This document shows positions 18,489-26,304 of a stretch of DNA of 33,687 nucleotides, piece after piece (position 1 is the stretch's first letter; each line of letters begins with the position of its first letter). This DNA comes from Bermanella sp. (GTDB taxonomy: Bacteria > Pseudomonadota > Gammaproteobacteria > Pseudomonadales > Oceanobacteraceae), in assembly GCA_002683575.1 (NCBI GenBank), contig NYTP01000088.1:1-33687 (forward strand). The letters run 5' to 3'. The notes under the pieces are model-generated. The model did no database searches and was not told the origin of the DNA. It saw only the letters and a list, made by a program, of their open reading frames with translations. Made by a program: the position numbers and the translations under genes.

Positions 18489-19730
18489 ATGGCGATGAAA
18501 TATATTGCCTGCGCGGCGGTCCCCTTATTGATGGCAGCCTTGCCAGCTCAAGCGGTGACTGTAGAGCAGCTCAACCAGCAAGTTCAGCAAATGAATAAAC
18601 GCATTTCTGAGCAAAATAACAAACTGCGCATCAATGGTTTTGCCAGTTTTGGTATGGCTATTTCTGATGAAGAAATGGCGTATAACGGTGTTAATGATGA
18701 AGTAACGTTTAATCGCTTCAGTAAAATGGGCGTTCAAATGTCATTCAACATTGATGCTAAAAATAGCGTTGTAATGCAGCTTGTCTCTCGTGGTAATGAA
18801 GGTTGGAATACAAACGCTGAGTGGGCCTACTTCAAGCATGACTTTGGCAGTGGTTTTTCAGGTAAAATTGGCCGCATACGTCTACCCGCATACCAGCTAT
18901 CTGAGTTCTTGGATGTTGGGTACGCCACTCCTTATGCTCAAGTGCCAGCAGAAACCTATGATTCGCTCGAACCTTTTGCCAACATGGAAGGTGTGGATTT
19001 ATCCTATAGCATGGACCTAGGCGACAATACGGCTCTGTTTCAAGTTGTATATGGACGTGCTAAAGATGATGAGTTTGACCTTAAAGACATAATAGGTTTA
19101 AGCGGTGTTCTTCAAGCTGACACATGGAATGTACGTGTTGCATTATCTCAAGCCAGTGTAAGCATAATACAAGCAGATGCTGCAGCAGTTGTTACCAACT
19201 TCTATCAAGCAGAAACAGAAGATCTTGATGGCAATTTTGCAAGTGTTGGCTTTACCTATGACCCAGGCGATTTGTACTTTACCACTGAATACACAACACT
19301 TGAGGCCGACGGCCAAGTTGTTGATGCCGACTCCATGTATGCCACATTTGGTTACCGTATGGGTCGATTCATGCCTACGCTAACTTATGCTATGGCTGAG
19401 TCTCAAGACGACGATGAACGTGAGTTAGCACCAGCTCAAGCTGCTGCAATAGCAGGAGCCTCTGGTGGCGCATTCACAACTGCTGATGTACTAACAGGTG
19501 CTGCCGGTATACAAGCCGCGAGCGATCGAAACACTACGCGAATAGGATTGGGCCTCAGATATGATATGTCTCCAGGTGCTGCTCTAAAAGTTCAGTATGA
19601 CATAATTGAAGTTGACGATGATAAGTCCGGGTTATTCGATGACACTGCATGGGCAACGAATGTCCTAACCGCTGGTGAAAATCCTGACGGTGCCAACATC
19701 CTAACTATTTCAATCGACACAGTCTTTTAA
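18489..19730 (+). CDS. Outer-membrane porin with N-terminal coiled coil
   Basis: A 413-residue protein with a signal peptide (about 1-22, LMAALPAQA) and a short helical segment (about 24-45, QLNQQVQQMNKRISEQNNK). The remainder has alternating beta-strand patterns and ends in phenylalanine (DTVF), as outer-membrane beta-barrels do. AGGA six bases before the ATG supports the start. The next gene, a PstS-like periplasmic protein, begins 14 bases later, so the two are an operon ended by the terminator at 20195. Coupling of a porin and a small anion-binding-like protein suggests anion uptake or sensing, but the substrate cannot be deduced. Confidence 0.85.
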   Translation: MAMKYIACAAVPLLMAALPAQAVTVEQLNQQVQQMNKRISEQNNKLRINGFASFGMAISDEEMAYNGVNDEVTFNRFSKMGVQMSFNIDAKNSVVMQLVSRGNEGWNTNAEWAYFKHDFGSGFSGKIGRIRLPAYQLSEFLDVGYATPYAQVPAETYDSLEPFANMEGVDLSYSMDLGDNTALFQVVYGRAKDDEFDLKDIIGLSGVLQADTWNVRVALSQASVSIIQADAAAVVTNFYQAETEDLDGNFASVGFTYDPGDLYFTTEYTTLEADGQVVDADSMYATFGYRMGRFMPTLTYAMAESQDDDERELAPAQAAAIAGASGGAFTTADVLTGAAGIQAASDRNTTRIGLGLRYDMSPGAALKVQYDIIEVDDDKSGLFDDTAWATNVLTAGENPDGANILTISIDTVF

Positions 19731-19744
19731 GGGAGGAGATGATT

Positions 19745-20167
19745 ATGAAAAATTTAACATTTAAACTTCTAACAGCTCTTACCTTAGCCAGCTGTTTCGC
19801 ACTCACTCACGCAGGATCTGTAGTTGTAGTAGGTAAAGGCAGCCCAATCGGTGCATCCAACGAAAGCGATGTTGTGAAAGCCTTCTTAGGTAAAAAGAAA
19901 GACCTAGGTGGTGTCTCTGTCATACCGTTGGATCAAGGTGAAGGCAACCCTGCCCGTAATGATTTTTATGCCAATGTGGTGAAAAAATCAGAAGCGCAGC
20001 TTAAGTCTTACTGGTCTCGCTTGATTTTCACCGGTAAAGGCCAAGCCCCTCAAGTGGTGGGCGGCGATGCCGAAGTGAAAAACATGGTGGCCACTAATCC
20101 AAACATCATTGGTTACATTGATGAATCTGCCGTGGATGGTTCAGTAAAGGTTATTTATAAGCCTTAA
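19745..20167 (+). CDS. Short PstS-like periplasmic phosphate-binding-domain protein
   Basis: The ATG at 19745 is chosen because GGAGG lies eight bases upstream; the track's ATG six bases earlier abuts the ribosome binding site. The protein has 140 residues. A signal peptide ends near residue 23 (ALTHA), and the domain is like the C-terminal part of PBP-like phosphate-binding proteins (FLGKKKDLGGVSVIPLDQGEGNPARNDFY ... NIIGYIDESAV). At half the size of PstS it contains only part of a two-lobed clamp. No ABC transporter genes are adjacent. It is co-transcribed with the upstream porin. A phosphate-binding role is suggested by family only. Confidence 0.8.
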   Translation: MKNLTFKLLTALTLASCFALTHAGSVVVVGKGSPIGASNESDVVKAFLGKKKDLGGVSVIPLDQGEGNPARNDFYANVVKKSEAQLKSYWSRLIFTGKGQAPQVVGGDAEVKNMVATNPNIIGYIDESAVDGSVKVIYKP

Positions 20168-20194
20168 TATCGTACAAGTTCCTACCAGAAAATA

Positions 20195-20226
20195 AAAAAA
20201 CCAGACTCAAGAGTCTGGTTTTTTTT
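20195..20226. terminator. Strong bidirectional terminator
   Basis: AACCAGACTC and GAGTCTGGTT form a 10-bp stem around a very small loop, with A-runs to the left and an eight-T run to the right. It lies between the convergent PstS-like gene and the kinase/phosphatase gene and can serve both. Confidence 0.9.
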
Positions 20227-20316
20227 ATGCCGTATCAATTTACGTCTAATATTTTTATAAAACAAGCTACTTCAAATTCACCTTAATTTGACTCCCCCCC
20301 ATCTCCTCCTTTTTAA

Positions 20317-22020
20317 TCACTTAAATATAAAATAAATAAATCCAGCAATGATAACCGCTTCTATCACCGCTAACCCTTGCCAAAATCTCAAAGGATTTCG
20401 CTGTGATAGGGGTACAAACGCGGATTGTTTATATTCAGTATTTGGGCGCTGTAAATCAAATACAAATTCAGACATGGCATCTTGGCGATGTTCAGGCAGA
20501 GGTGATAATGCACGCTTCAATGCTTTATCCATCCAAGCTGGCACCATTGGGTTAAACTGTATAGCTGCTTGATACTTTAAACTTGATAGTTTGCGTTGGT
20601 CTTTAAGTTTTTCTAATTGATCACCAAAAGGCAACTTGCCTGTTAGCACTTCATACACGACTAATGCCAAACTAAATAAATCTGACTTTTTAGTTTTACG
20701 CATTCTAAAACGGGTTTCGGGCGCACTGTATACCGCAGTTCCTAATATATCGTCTCGATCGAATGGCGTATCAATTTCTTCAACCCCAGCAGCATAACAA
20801 GAACCAAAATCAATGATTTTAGGTATGCCATCAGCGGTTAACAAAATATTATCCGGCTTAATATCTTGATGTAAAATATCTTTGCGATGCAGTGCACGAA
20901 TACCGCGGCTAATTAATTCAGCTAGTCGCACAACCTCTTTAATATCTGGCTTTGGATTTTCTTTCATCCACTGCTCTAATGTTAAACCATCCACGTATTC
21001 CATTAAGGTATACAGGGCCGTCTTTTTTTTAGGCTCGATAATTTTTACCACATAGGGACTGTCAATACGCTTACCGATCCACTGTTCTAATACAAAGCGC
21101 TCAATATAGGCGGGATCATCTTCAAAATTAACAGAAGGCGTTTTTAAAATTAATCGCTCTCCTTCAATATTTTTAACTAAATAGACTTGGCTCCTTGGAC
21201 TTTCGTGTAGAACTTTAACAACCGTCAACCCATCTAAAATCTGTCCAACCGACAGCAGTGGAGGAAAAGACAAGTCACTTAATTTTTGATAGATTTCTTG
21301 ATTATTAGCATCAGGTAATGCATCCACACGAACTAACTGGCAACTCACATTATCATTAGTACCCGCAGCTAATGCTTTTTCATTTAAGTGTAGGCAACTG
21401 GCATTTAAATCTGAGCTAGTTTCTATTTCTGCCTGTATATCTTTAGGGCAAATAAAATCGTGTACACCATCGGTACTTAAAAAGAAAACATCACCCTGTT
21501 CGATTTCAAACTGCTGAAAATCCATTTCAAGATGATTATCCATCCCCATTGCACGAGATAAGTAGACAGTGTCTTTATTGATGCTAATTGAGTGATCCGT
21601 AGTTAGGCATTCAAAACTACCGTTTCTTAAACGGTAAATTCGAGTATCACCAATGTGAAAAATATAAGCGGTTTGTGACTTTAAGATTAACGCACTTAAC
21701 GTACTCACATGTCCTTTAATCTGGCTTTGACCTACTAGCCAACGGTTTAATGCTAATACAATTTTTTGCCCTGCCGTTTTTACTGACCAAGCATCAGGCG
21801 TTGCATAATAATCACTAATAAAGTTACGCACACACATTTCACTGGCTTCTTTGCCAGCTTCAGCTGCACTTACACCATCGGCAATCACAGCCACCGCACC
21901 TTTTATCGTTAAGGCAGGCTGATCTGGTATACGCATACCAATACAGTCTTCATTCTGTGGCTTTAAACCTGCACTGGTTGCCTGACCGACCGTTAATGCC
22001 AACTGTGCCTCTAAGTGCAT
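20317..22020 (-). CDS. PP2C phosphatase-Ser/Thr protein kinase fusion, membrane anchored
   Basis: A 567-residue three-part protein. Residues about 1-235 are a PP2C phosphatase with metal-binding aspartates D25 (NED), D48 (ADG), D184 (STDG) and D223 (NDN), all in place. Residues about 265-530 are a Hanks-type kinase with K293 (LILK), catalytic D386 in HQDIKPDN, D404 in DFG and an APE motif. A C-terminal membrane helix (about 546-566) anchors both domains in the cytoplasm. HQD replaces HRD (a non-RD kinase), and the nucleotide loop (LHESPRSQVYLV) lacks the usual glycines. It lies downstream of the nitrate transporter gene on the same strand. From memory, a Ser/Thr kinase gene (PA1782) also sits in the P. 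aeruginosa nitrate-assimilation cluster, so the linkage is probably conserved; its target is unknown. Confidence 0.93.
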   Translation of the reverse strand: MHLEAQLALTVGQATSAGLKPQNEDCIGMRIPDQPALTIKGAVAVIADGVSAAEAGKEASEMCVRNFISDYYATPDAWSVKTAGQKIVLALNRWLVGQSQIKGHVSTLSALILKSQTAYIFHIGDTRIYRLRNGSFECLTTDHSISINKDTVYLSRAMGMDNHLEMDFQQFEIEQGDVFFLSTDGVHDFICPKDIQAEIETSSDLNASCLHLNEKALAAGTNDNVSCQLVRVDALPDANNQEIYQKLSDLSFPPLLSVGQILDGLTVVKVLHESPRSQVYLVKNIEGERLILKTPSVNFEDDPAYIERFVLEQWIGKRIDSPYVVKIIEPKKKTALYTLMEYVDGLTLEQWMKENPKPDIKEVVRLAELISRGIRALHRKDILHQDIKPDNILLTADGIPKIIDFGSCYAAGVEEIDTPFDRDDILGTAVYSAPETRFRMRKTKKSDLFSLALVVYEVLTGKLPFGDQLEKLKDQRKLSSLKYQAAIQFNPMVPAWMDKALKRALSPLPEHRQDAMSEFVFDLQRPNTEYKQSAFVPLSQRNPLRFWQGLAVIEAVIIAGFIYFIFK

Positions 22021-22071
22021 GGAATCCTCATTACATCAAAGTCATGCTTAATTTTAATTTATAAGAAATGA

Positions 22072-22123
22072 ATAAAGAGCTTTAATACTTTACTTGCAAC
22101 GGTACAGTACTAAAACTCTTTAT
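22072..22123 (-). other. Long hairpin in the narK-kinase intergenic region
   Basis: On the minus-strand RNA, ATAAAGAG...GTATTAAA arms give 16 of 17 paired positions (one G-U, one mismatch) around an 18-base loop. The pairing is better on the minus-strand transcript than on the plus strand. No T-run follows. It may be a processing or attenuation point that separates transporter and kinase expression. Confidence 0.45.
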
Positions 22124-22166
22124 CAAAAAAAACGTTTTTAAACAATTAACGCATCAGTGATGTTTG

Positions 22167-23645
22167 TTATTTACCAACTTGAATCAACTCAATCGAACCA
22201 TCTTCATTTATCTCGGCAATATGACCTTTTGGCTCATCTAAAAAGGTAGCAATCAACCCCAAAACAATCGCACTGCATACGGCTATTACCGTAAAGAAAG
22301 TTTGTGCATCAGTAAGAGAGTAAACCAATAAAAATGTAGCCGCTCCCACATTACCATAAGCACCTGCCATACCGGCAATTTGTCCCGTTAAACGACGTTT
22401 GATTAATGGTACAACTGCAAATACGGCACCTGCCCCTGCTTGCACAAAGAACGAACATGGAATCACAACCGCTAATACCTGCCAAACAGACCAACTAGGC
22501 CCCATCAAACTCAAGAAGTAATAACCAATTGATGAACCCGCCAACACAATTAATAACGCAAGACGACGGCCCATTTTATCACTGAAGTAACCACCCAGTG
22601 GACGCGCAAATAAATTCATTGCCATAAATGACGCTGCTATTGCCGCGGCTTGCGCTAAAGGCCATTCAGGAAAGATGCTGGTAAAATGCAACGCCAACAT
22701 TGATACAACCGCCACTTCAGAACCAAATGTCACCATATACGCTACATTTAGTAGAGCAACCTGCTTAAATTTGTATTTATGGATATCCGCAGTACTACCA
22801 TCTAAGTTATCTTTGTTTATTTGAATAATTTTATAAACTTGTTGAAGAAAATAGACGCCTAGAAACACATAAACGCCATAGCTAAAATTATCACTTAACA
22901 GAGAGACTCCCGCTGGTGATAAGCGCCATGTTAAAATTGCTAGGGCTATGAACATAGGCGCTGTCATCAAGATATAGAGAACAAGATCAAAACGACTTGT
23001 AACCTCCATTGCGCCAATTTTCTTTGAGGTAAAATACGTACTACCTTTTGGTGTATTGGTAACAAAACGATAAAATATAAATGCATAAATAATAGCGACA
23101 ATACCAGCACAAGCTACGGCATAACGCCAACCTTCATCGCCACCAAATACACCAGCCAGCATAGGCAAAATAAAACCAGCAGCGGCCGCGCCAAAATTGC
23201 CCCAGCCACCATAAATACCTTGTGCCGTACCCGCTTGCTTAACTGGGAACCACTCTGTCATCAAACGAATACCAATAACAAAGCCAGCGCCAGAGAACCC
23301 CAAAAGAAAACGCATTAATGCTAGTTGTGTATAATTTTGCGCCAGTGCAAAACCCAAACAAAATATACCACTGATGATCAATAGCGCCGTAAACATAACG
23401 CGTGGACCATACTTATCAACCAACATTCCAACTACCGTTCGAGCGGGAATTGTTAACGCTACATTTAAAACCAGCAATGCCTTGGCTTCTGCCATGGTGA
23501 GCTGGAAATAGTCCTGAATCAAAGGCATCAATGAGGCATGACTAAACCACATAAAAAATGTGATAAAAAAGGCGATCCAACCAAGATGTAATATCTTGAT
23601 ATTTGCCTCCTTAAACTTAAATAGATTTAAGCCTACATCGGACAT
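22167..23645 (-). CDS. Nitrate/nitrite transporter, NarK/NasA MFS family
   Basis: A 492-residue, 12-segment major-facilitator protein for nitrate import and/or nitrite exchange. Both nitrate signatures of the NNP family are visible as glycine-rich stretches, GGWGNFGAAAAGFILPM (about 145-160) and AGAYGNVGAATFLLVYS near the C-terminal half. The MFS loop motif reads GMLVDKYGPRVMF, and arginines near GAGFVIGIRLMTEWF correspond to substrate contacts known in NarK. AGGAG six bases before the ATG supports the start. A sigma54-like promoter lies about 50 bases upstream. It is divergent from the nitrate porin/nir/nas genes, which supports an assimilatory role. Confidence 0.94.
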   Translation of the reverse strand: MSDVGLNLFKFKEANIKILHLGWIAFFITFFMWFSHASLMPLIQDYFQLTMAEAKALLVLNVALTIPARTVVGMLVDKYGPRVMFTALLIISGIFCLGFALAQNYTQLALMRFLLGFSGAGFVIGIRLMTEWFPVKQAGTAQGIYGGWGNFGAAAAGFILPMLAGVFGGDEGWRYAVACAGIVAIIYAFIFYRFVTNTPKGSTYFTSKKIGAMEVTSRFDLVLYILMTAPMFIALAILTWRLSPAGVSLLSDNFSYGVYVFLGVYFLQQVYKIIQINKDNLDGSTADIHKYKFKQVALLNVAYMVTFGSEVAVVSMLALHFTSIFPEWPLAQAAAIAASFMAMNLFARPLGGYFSDKMGRRLALLIVLAGSSIGYYFLSLMGPSWSVWQVLAVVIPCSFFVQAGAGAVFAVVPLIKRRLTGQIAGMAGAYGNVGAATFLLVYSLTDAQTFFTVIAVCSAIVLGLIATFLDEPKGHIAEINEDGSIELIQVGK

Positions 23646-23692
23646 GTAGAACTCCTAATTTCATAAGGTTTTAATTTCATTAACCCCACTAG

Positions 23693-23708
23693 AGCAGGCA
23701 TCATGCCA
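23693..23708 (-). promoter_or_regulatory. Candidate sigma54 promoter of the nitrate transporter gene
   Basis: Read on the minus strand, TGGCAT-GATGC-CTGCT has GG and GC exactly ten bases apart, the -24/-12 geometry. It differs from TGGCAC-N5-TTGCT at two positions. The start codon lies about 50 bases downstream. Confidence 0.55.
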
Positions 23709-23756
23709 AAACCATCAAATACGCCATTTACGCCTCTAAATACTAAAAAAGTGCAT

Positions 23757-23773
23757 TAATTGTCAGACAATTA
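23757..23773. promoter_or_regulatory. 17-base perfect palindrome, possible operator
   Basis: TAATTGTC-A-GACAATTA is a perfect inverted repeat about 50 bases upstream of the transporter's -24 box. The symmetry suits a dimeric regulator; which one is unknown. Confidence 0.45.
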
Positions 23774-24002
23774 CCGTAAATAAGCCCGAAAAACCCCACA
23801 TACGAGCACCATTTAAACCTAACACGCCTTAATTCAGTGCGTTTGGCGCGCACCAAAAATACATAACTAAATATCACTCCGCCCTTTTTTAGACCTAGGG
23901 TTTCGCACCATGATGACGACATTTTCAATTTTTGATTGATTTTTTGTGTCACTGTTGTGCATGCCATGCATTTCTATATTGGTTTATATTTTTTTTAAAC
24001 GT

Positions 24003-24018
24003 TGGCATATGCGTTGCT
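24003..24018 (+). promoter_or_regulatory. Candidate sigma54 promoter of the porin-PilJ-like genes
   Basis: TGGCAT-ATGCG-TTGCT matches the sigma54 consensus at all but one of the defined positions, with GG and GC ten bases apart. The transcript would start near 24029, leaving an A/T-rich leader of about 95 bases before the porin ATG. Confidence 0.7.
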
Positions 24019-24121
24019 CTAGGTAGATATCGAAAATTAAAAAATTAAAAACGTAACTAGATAGTAAAAAACTTAACTTACTTTTTGATCTCACCCTTAA
24101 AACCTATAAAAGGAAAACATC

Positions 24122-25282
24122 ATGAAAAAAACTTTACTGGCTACCAGCATTGCAAGTATCGCTTTAAGTTCTGCTATAAGTGTACAAGCCCAAAGCTTTG
24201 ATGAGCTTGTAAAAGGCGGCAGTGTTGATTTGAACTTCCGCTACCGTGTTGAAAGTGCCGATGTACAAGGTGGTGCGGATGCAGCACTAGCTAATACCTT
24301 GAAATCACGGGCGACAATTAAAACCGGCAACATGTATGGTTTCTCAGCATTGGTTGAAGGTGATAACGTTTTTCAACTAACCGACGACTTTTTTGACGGC
24401 GGTGATAATGGCAATGCAAACACCGAGTACGATTTGATTCTTGATCAAGAAACCACTCAAATAAACCAGGCATATCTTCAATATTCAGGTTTCTCTTCAA
24501 ATGTTAAGCTAGGTAATCAGCGTATTAATCTTGATAACCAGCGCCATGTAGGTGGTGTTGCTTTCCGTCAAGATGAAGCCACTTTCGATGCTATTTCGAT
24601 CGAAAATAAAGCCTTAGATAACACCACTATATTTGCCGCTTTTGCAAACAATCTAAACAATATCAAAAATGATAATGTCGAAGCAGATATTTCATTATTA
24701 AATGTTAAATACAGCATTAACAAAGACCTAGCTACAAGTGCCTTTTATTACAGAATTGATCCTGAGGCTGGCTCAAAATTAGATACATTTGGCCTTCGCG
24801 CAACAGGGATGGCTGCAGGCTTCGGCTTTGAAGCAGAAGTTGCAACCCAAGACAACGAAACCAATGACACTCTTTATTACCACTTAAACGGCTCTAAAAA
24901 AATTGGAGCGGTAAAAGCGACATTAGGTTATGAAGTTATGGGCAGTGACGATGGCGAAGCATCATTTAATACGCCCTTAGGAACTAATCATAAATTCCTA
25001 GGCTGGAGCGATGCTTACCTCAGTGCAGCTCAATGGGGAGCTAACGGTATCGAAGACATCTATTTTTCAGCGGTTACAAAAGTATCAAGTGTTAAGTTAG
25101 TTGGGCAGATTCACAACTTTAGTGCTAATGAAGGTAGTGCTGATTTAGGTACTGAACTAGGCTTTTTAGCCGCGAAAAACTTTGGTACTTACGGCGCTAG
25201 CTTTAAAGTTGCACAGCTTTCAGGTAGCGACACAAAAGAAGACACAACTAAAATCTGGTTAACCGCCAGCGCTAAGTTCTAA
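24122..25282 (+). CDS. Outer-membrane porin, probable nitrate uptake channel
   Basis: A 386-residue protein with a signal peptide (about 1-23, SAISVQA). A beta-strand-rich barrel follows, resembling alginate-export/OprD-like porins (SVDLNFRYRVESADVQGG, LKSRATIKTG, KLGNQRINLDNQRHVGGVAFRQ) and ending in a terminal phenylalanine (TASAKF). AAGGA nine bases before ATG fits. It heads the plus-strand arm of the nitrate cluster behind a sigma54-type promoter, so it is probably induced under nitrogen limitation to admit nitrate or nitrite. That substrate is inferred from context only. Confidence 0.85.
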   Translation: MKKTLLATSIASIALSSAISVQAQSFDELVKGGSVDLNFRYRVESADVQGGADAALANTLKSRATIKTGNMYGFSALVEGDNVFQLTDDFFDGGDNGNANTEYDLILDQETTQINQAYLQYSGFSSNVKLGNQRINLDNQRHVGGVAFRQDEATFDAISIENKALDNTTIFAAFANNLNNIKNDNVEADISLLNVKYSINKDLATSAFYYRIDPEAGSKLDTFGLRATGMAAGFGFEAEVATQDNETNDTLYYHLNGSKKIGAVKATLGYEVMGSDDGEASFNTPLGTNHKFLGWSDAYLSAAQWGANGIEDIYFSAVTKVSSVKLVGQIHNFSANEGSADLGTELGFLAAKNFGTYGASFKVAQLSGSDTKEDTTKIWLTASAKF

Positions 25283-25291
25283 CTGCACTTA

Positions 25292-25323
25292 ACAGTGAAA
25301 TGGCATTCGTGCCATTTCATTGT
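25292..25323 (+). other. Stable hairpin with TTCG tetraloop after the porin
   Basis: ACAGTGAAATGGCA and TGCCATTTCATTGT pair over 14 positions (one G-U) around a TTCG loop, ten bases past the porin stop. A T-run is lacking, so it is probably a 3'-end stabiliser or partial terminator that favours porin mRNA over the two genes behind it. Confidence 0.6.
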
Positions 25324-25373
25324 CCCCTAGCTACATCCATCCAACTTTAGCAACCATGTAAAAGGACATTAGA

Positions 25374-26171
25374 ATGAAAGTTCTCATTTTAATTTGCACC
25401 CTTGCCTTAAGCTCATTTTCGATTCCAAGCTTTGCCGAAATCAATAGCCTATCTCAAGCCATTAACGAATCGGGTCGACTGCGCATGTTAAGTCAGCGTA
25501 TGGCAAAAGCGTATTTATTAAAAGCCATGGATATACAACCTGAGAAAGCCACGCAACAATTTACTAGCAGCTTTCAAAAATTTGAATCCAACCTTACTGA
25601 TTTAGGTCTATTTTCTATTGAACTTGGTTCACCTGCCGCGATAGATGCCAGCTTAACGGCCATACAAAACCAGTGGTCCATATATAAATCCGAATTAAAC
25701 AAGCAAGCAGACCAAAGCAGCACTGCAAATATTTTGGCCTTAAGTGATGAAACCTTACAAACGTGTGAAATGTTAGTCAGTGAATTAGAAAAAACCGCCG
25801 AACGAAATAGTGCACGCTGGGTCAATTTATCTGGTCGCCAACGTATGCTCAGTCAACGCATTGCCAAGTTGTACAGTGCCATCAGCTTATCAGGTGATAC
25901 TCAGCGCTATGATGATGAATTAAAACAAGCCATCGCTGAATTTGATCAAGCTTTAAACGAATTAATCAACAGCCCAGATAACACTCACTTTGTTAATCAC
26001 AAACTGAAAAAGGTTGCCACCCAATGGAATTTTTCAAAACAAGGTTTCAAAGTTTTAGATAAAGGTAGTAGTACGCCATTGGTCATTTCCATGACCACCG
26101 AGAGCATACTAAGACAAATGAACGATATTACTGCCTTATACGAAGAAATTGACCATAACAAAAATGGATAA
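25374..26171 (+). CDS. Secreted PilJ/NarX-type sensor-domain protein (copy 1)
   Basis: A 265-residue protein with a signal peptide (about 1-21, SIPSFA) and no further membrane segment, so it should be free in the periplasm. The mature part contains two P-box-like repeats, GRLRMLSQR at 34-42 and GRQRMLSQR at 154-162, in a helical bundle. This is the hallmark of the PilJ N-terminal domain, related to the nitrate-binding helices of NarX/NarQ. Normally such domains are tethered to kinases or chemotaxis receptors; here no output domain exists. AGGA eight bases before ATG supports the start. It is followed by a close paralogue. Periplasmic nitrate/nitrite binding or sensing is inferred from motif and context. 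Confidence 0.85.
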   Translation: MKVLILICTLALSSFSIPSFAEINSLSQAINESGRLRMLSQRMAKAYLLKAMDIQPEKATQQFTSSFQKFESNLTDLGLFSIELGSPAAIDASLTAIQNQWSIYKSELNKQADQSSTANILALSDETLQTCEMLVSELEKTAERNSARWVNLSGRQRMLSQRIAKLYSAISLSGDTQRYDDELKQAIAEFDQALNELINSPDNTHFVNHKLKKVATQWNFSKQGFKVLDKGSSTPLVISMTTESILRQMNDITALYEEIDHNKNG

Positions 26172-26252
26172 TGAAACTAACTTTATTCCCCTTTTTATTA
26201 TGACTACTCCTTATATCCTTTAATCATGCCCCGACTTAGGTATTGCTCGAAA

Positions 26253-26290
26253 AGTAGAGAAAGCATCACACTGCTACTCCTTTCTCTACT
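26253..26290 (+). other. 11-bp perfect hairpin before PilJ-like copy 2
   Basis: AGTAGAGAAAG and CTTTCTCTACT form an 11-bp perfect stem with a 16-base loop, ending about 14 bases before the start codon. The GGTGG ribosome binding site lies just outside the stem. It may control translation or mark an RNA-processing site; it is not followed by a T-run. Confidence 0.5.
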
Positions 26291-26304
26291 ATGGGTGGTC
26301 TAAC

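Larger units (their letters stand above)
23646..24121. promoter_or_regulatory. Divergent regulatory region of the nitrate assimilation genes
   Basis: This 476-base stretch without a gene holds two outward-facing sigma54-type elements, a 17-base perfect palindrome and three GCACC half-sites (23806-23810, 23850-23854, 23905-23909). The half-sites resemble NtrC half-sites; the outer two lie about 100 bases from the respective -24 boxes. The 74-residue ORF at 23743-23967 in the track has no start signal or motif and is probably chance. Confidence 0.7.

Noticed and set aside
23743-23967. 74-residue minus-strand ORF in the narK-porin gap
   Set aside because: Low-complexity basic sequence without motif or start signal, lying over the regulatory sites. 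Treated as chance.
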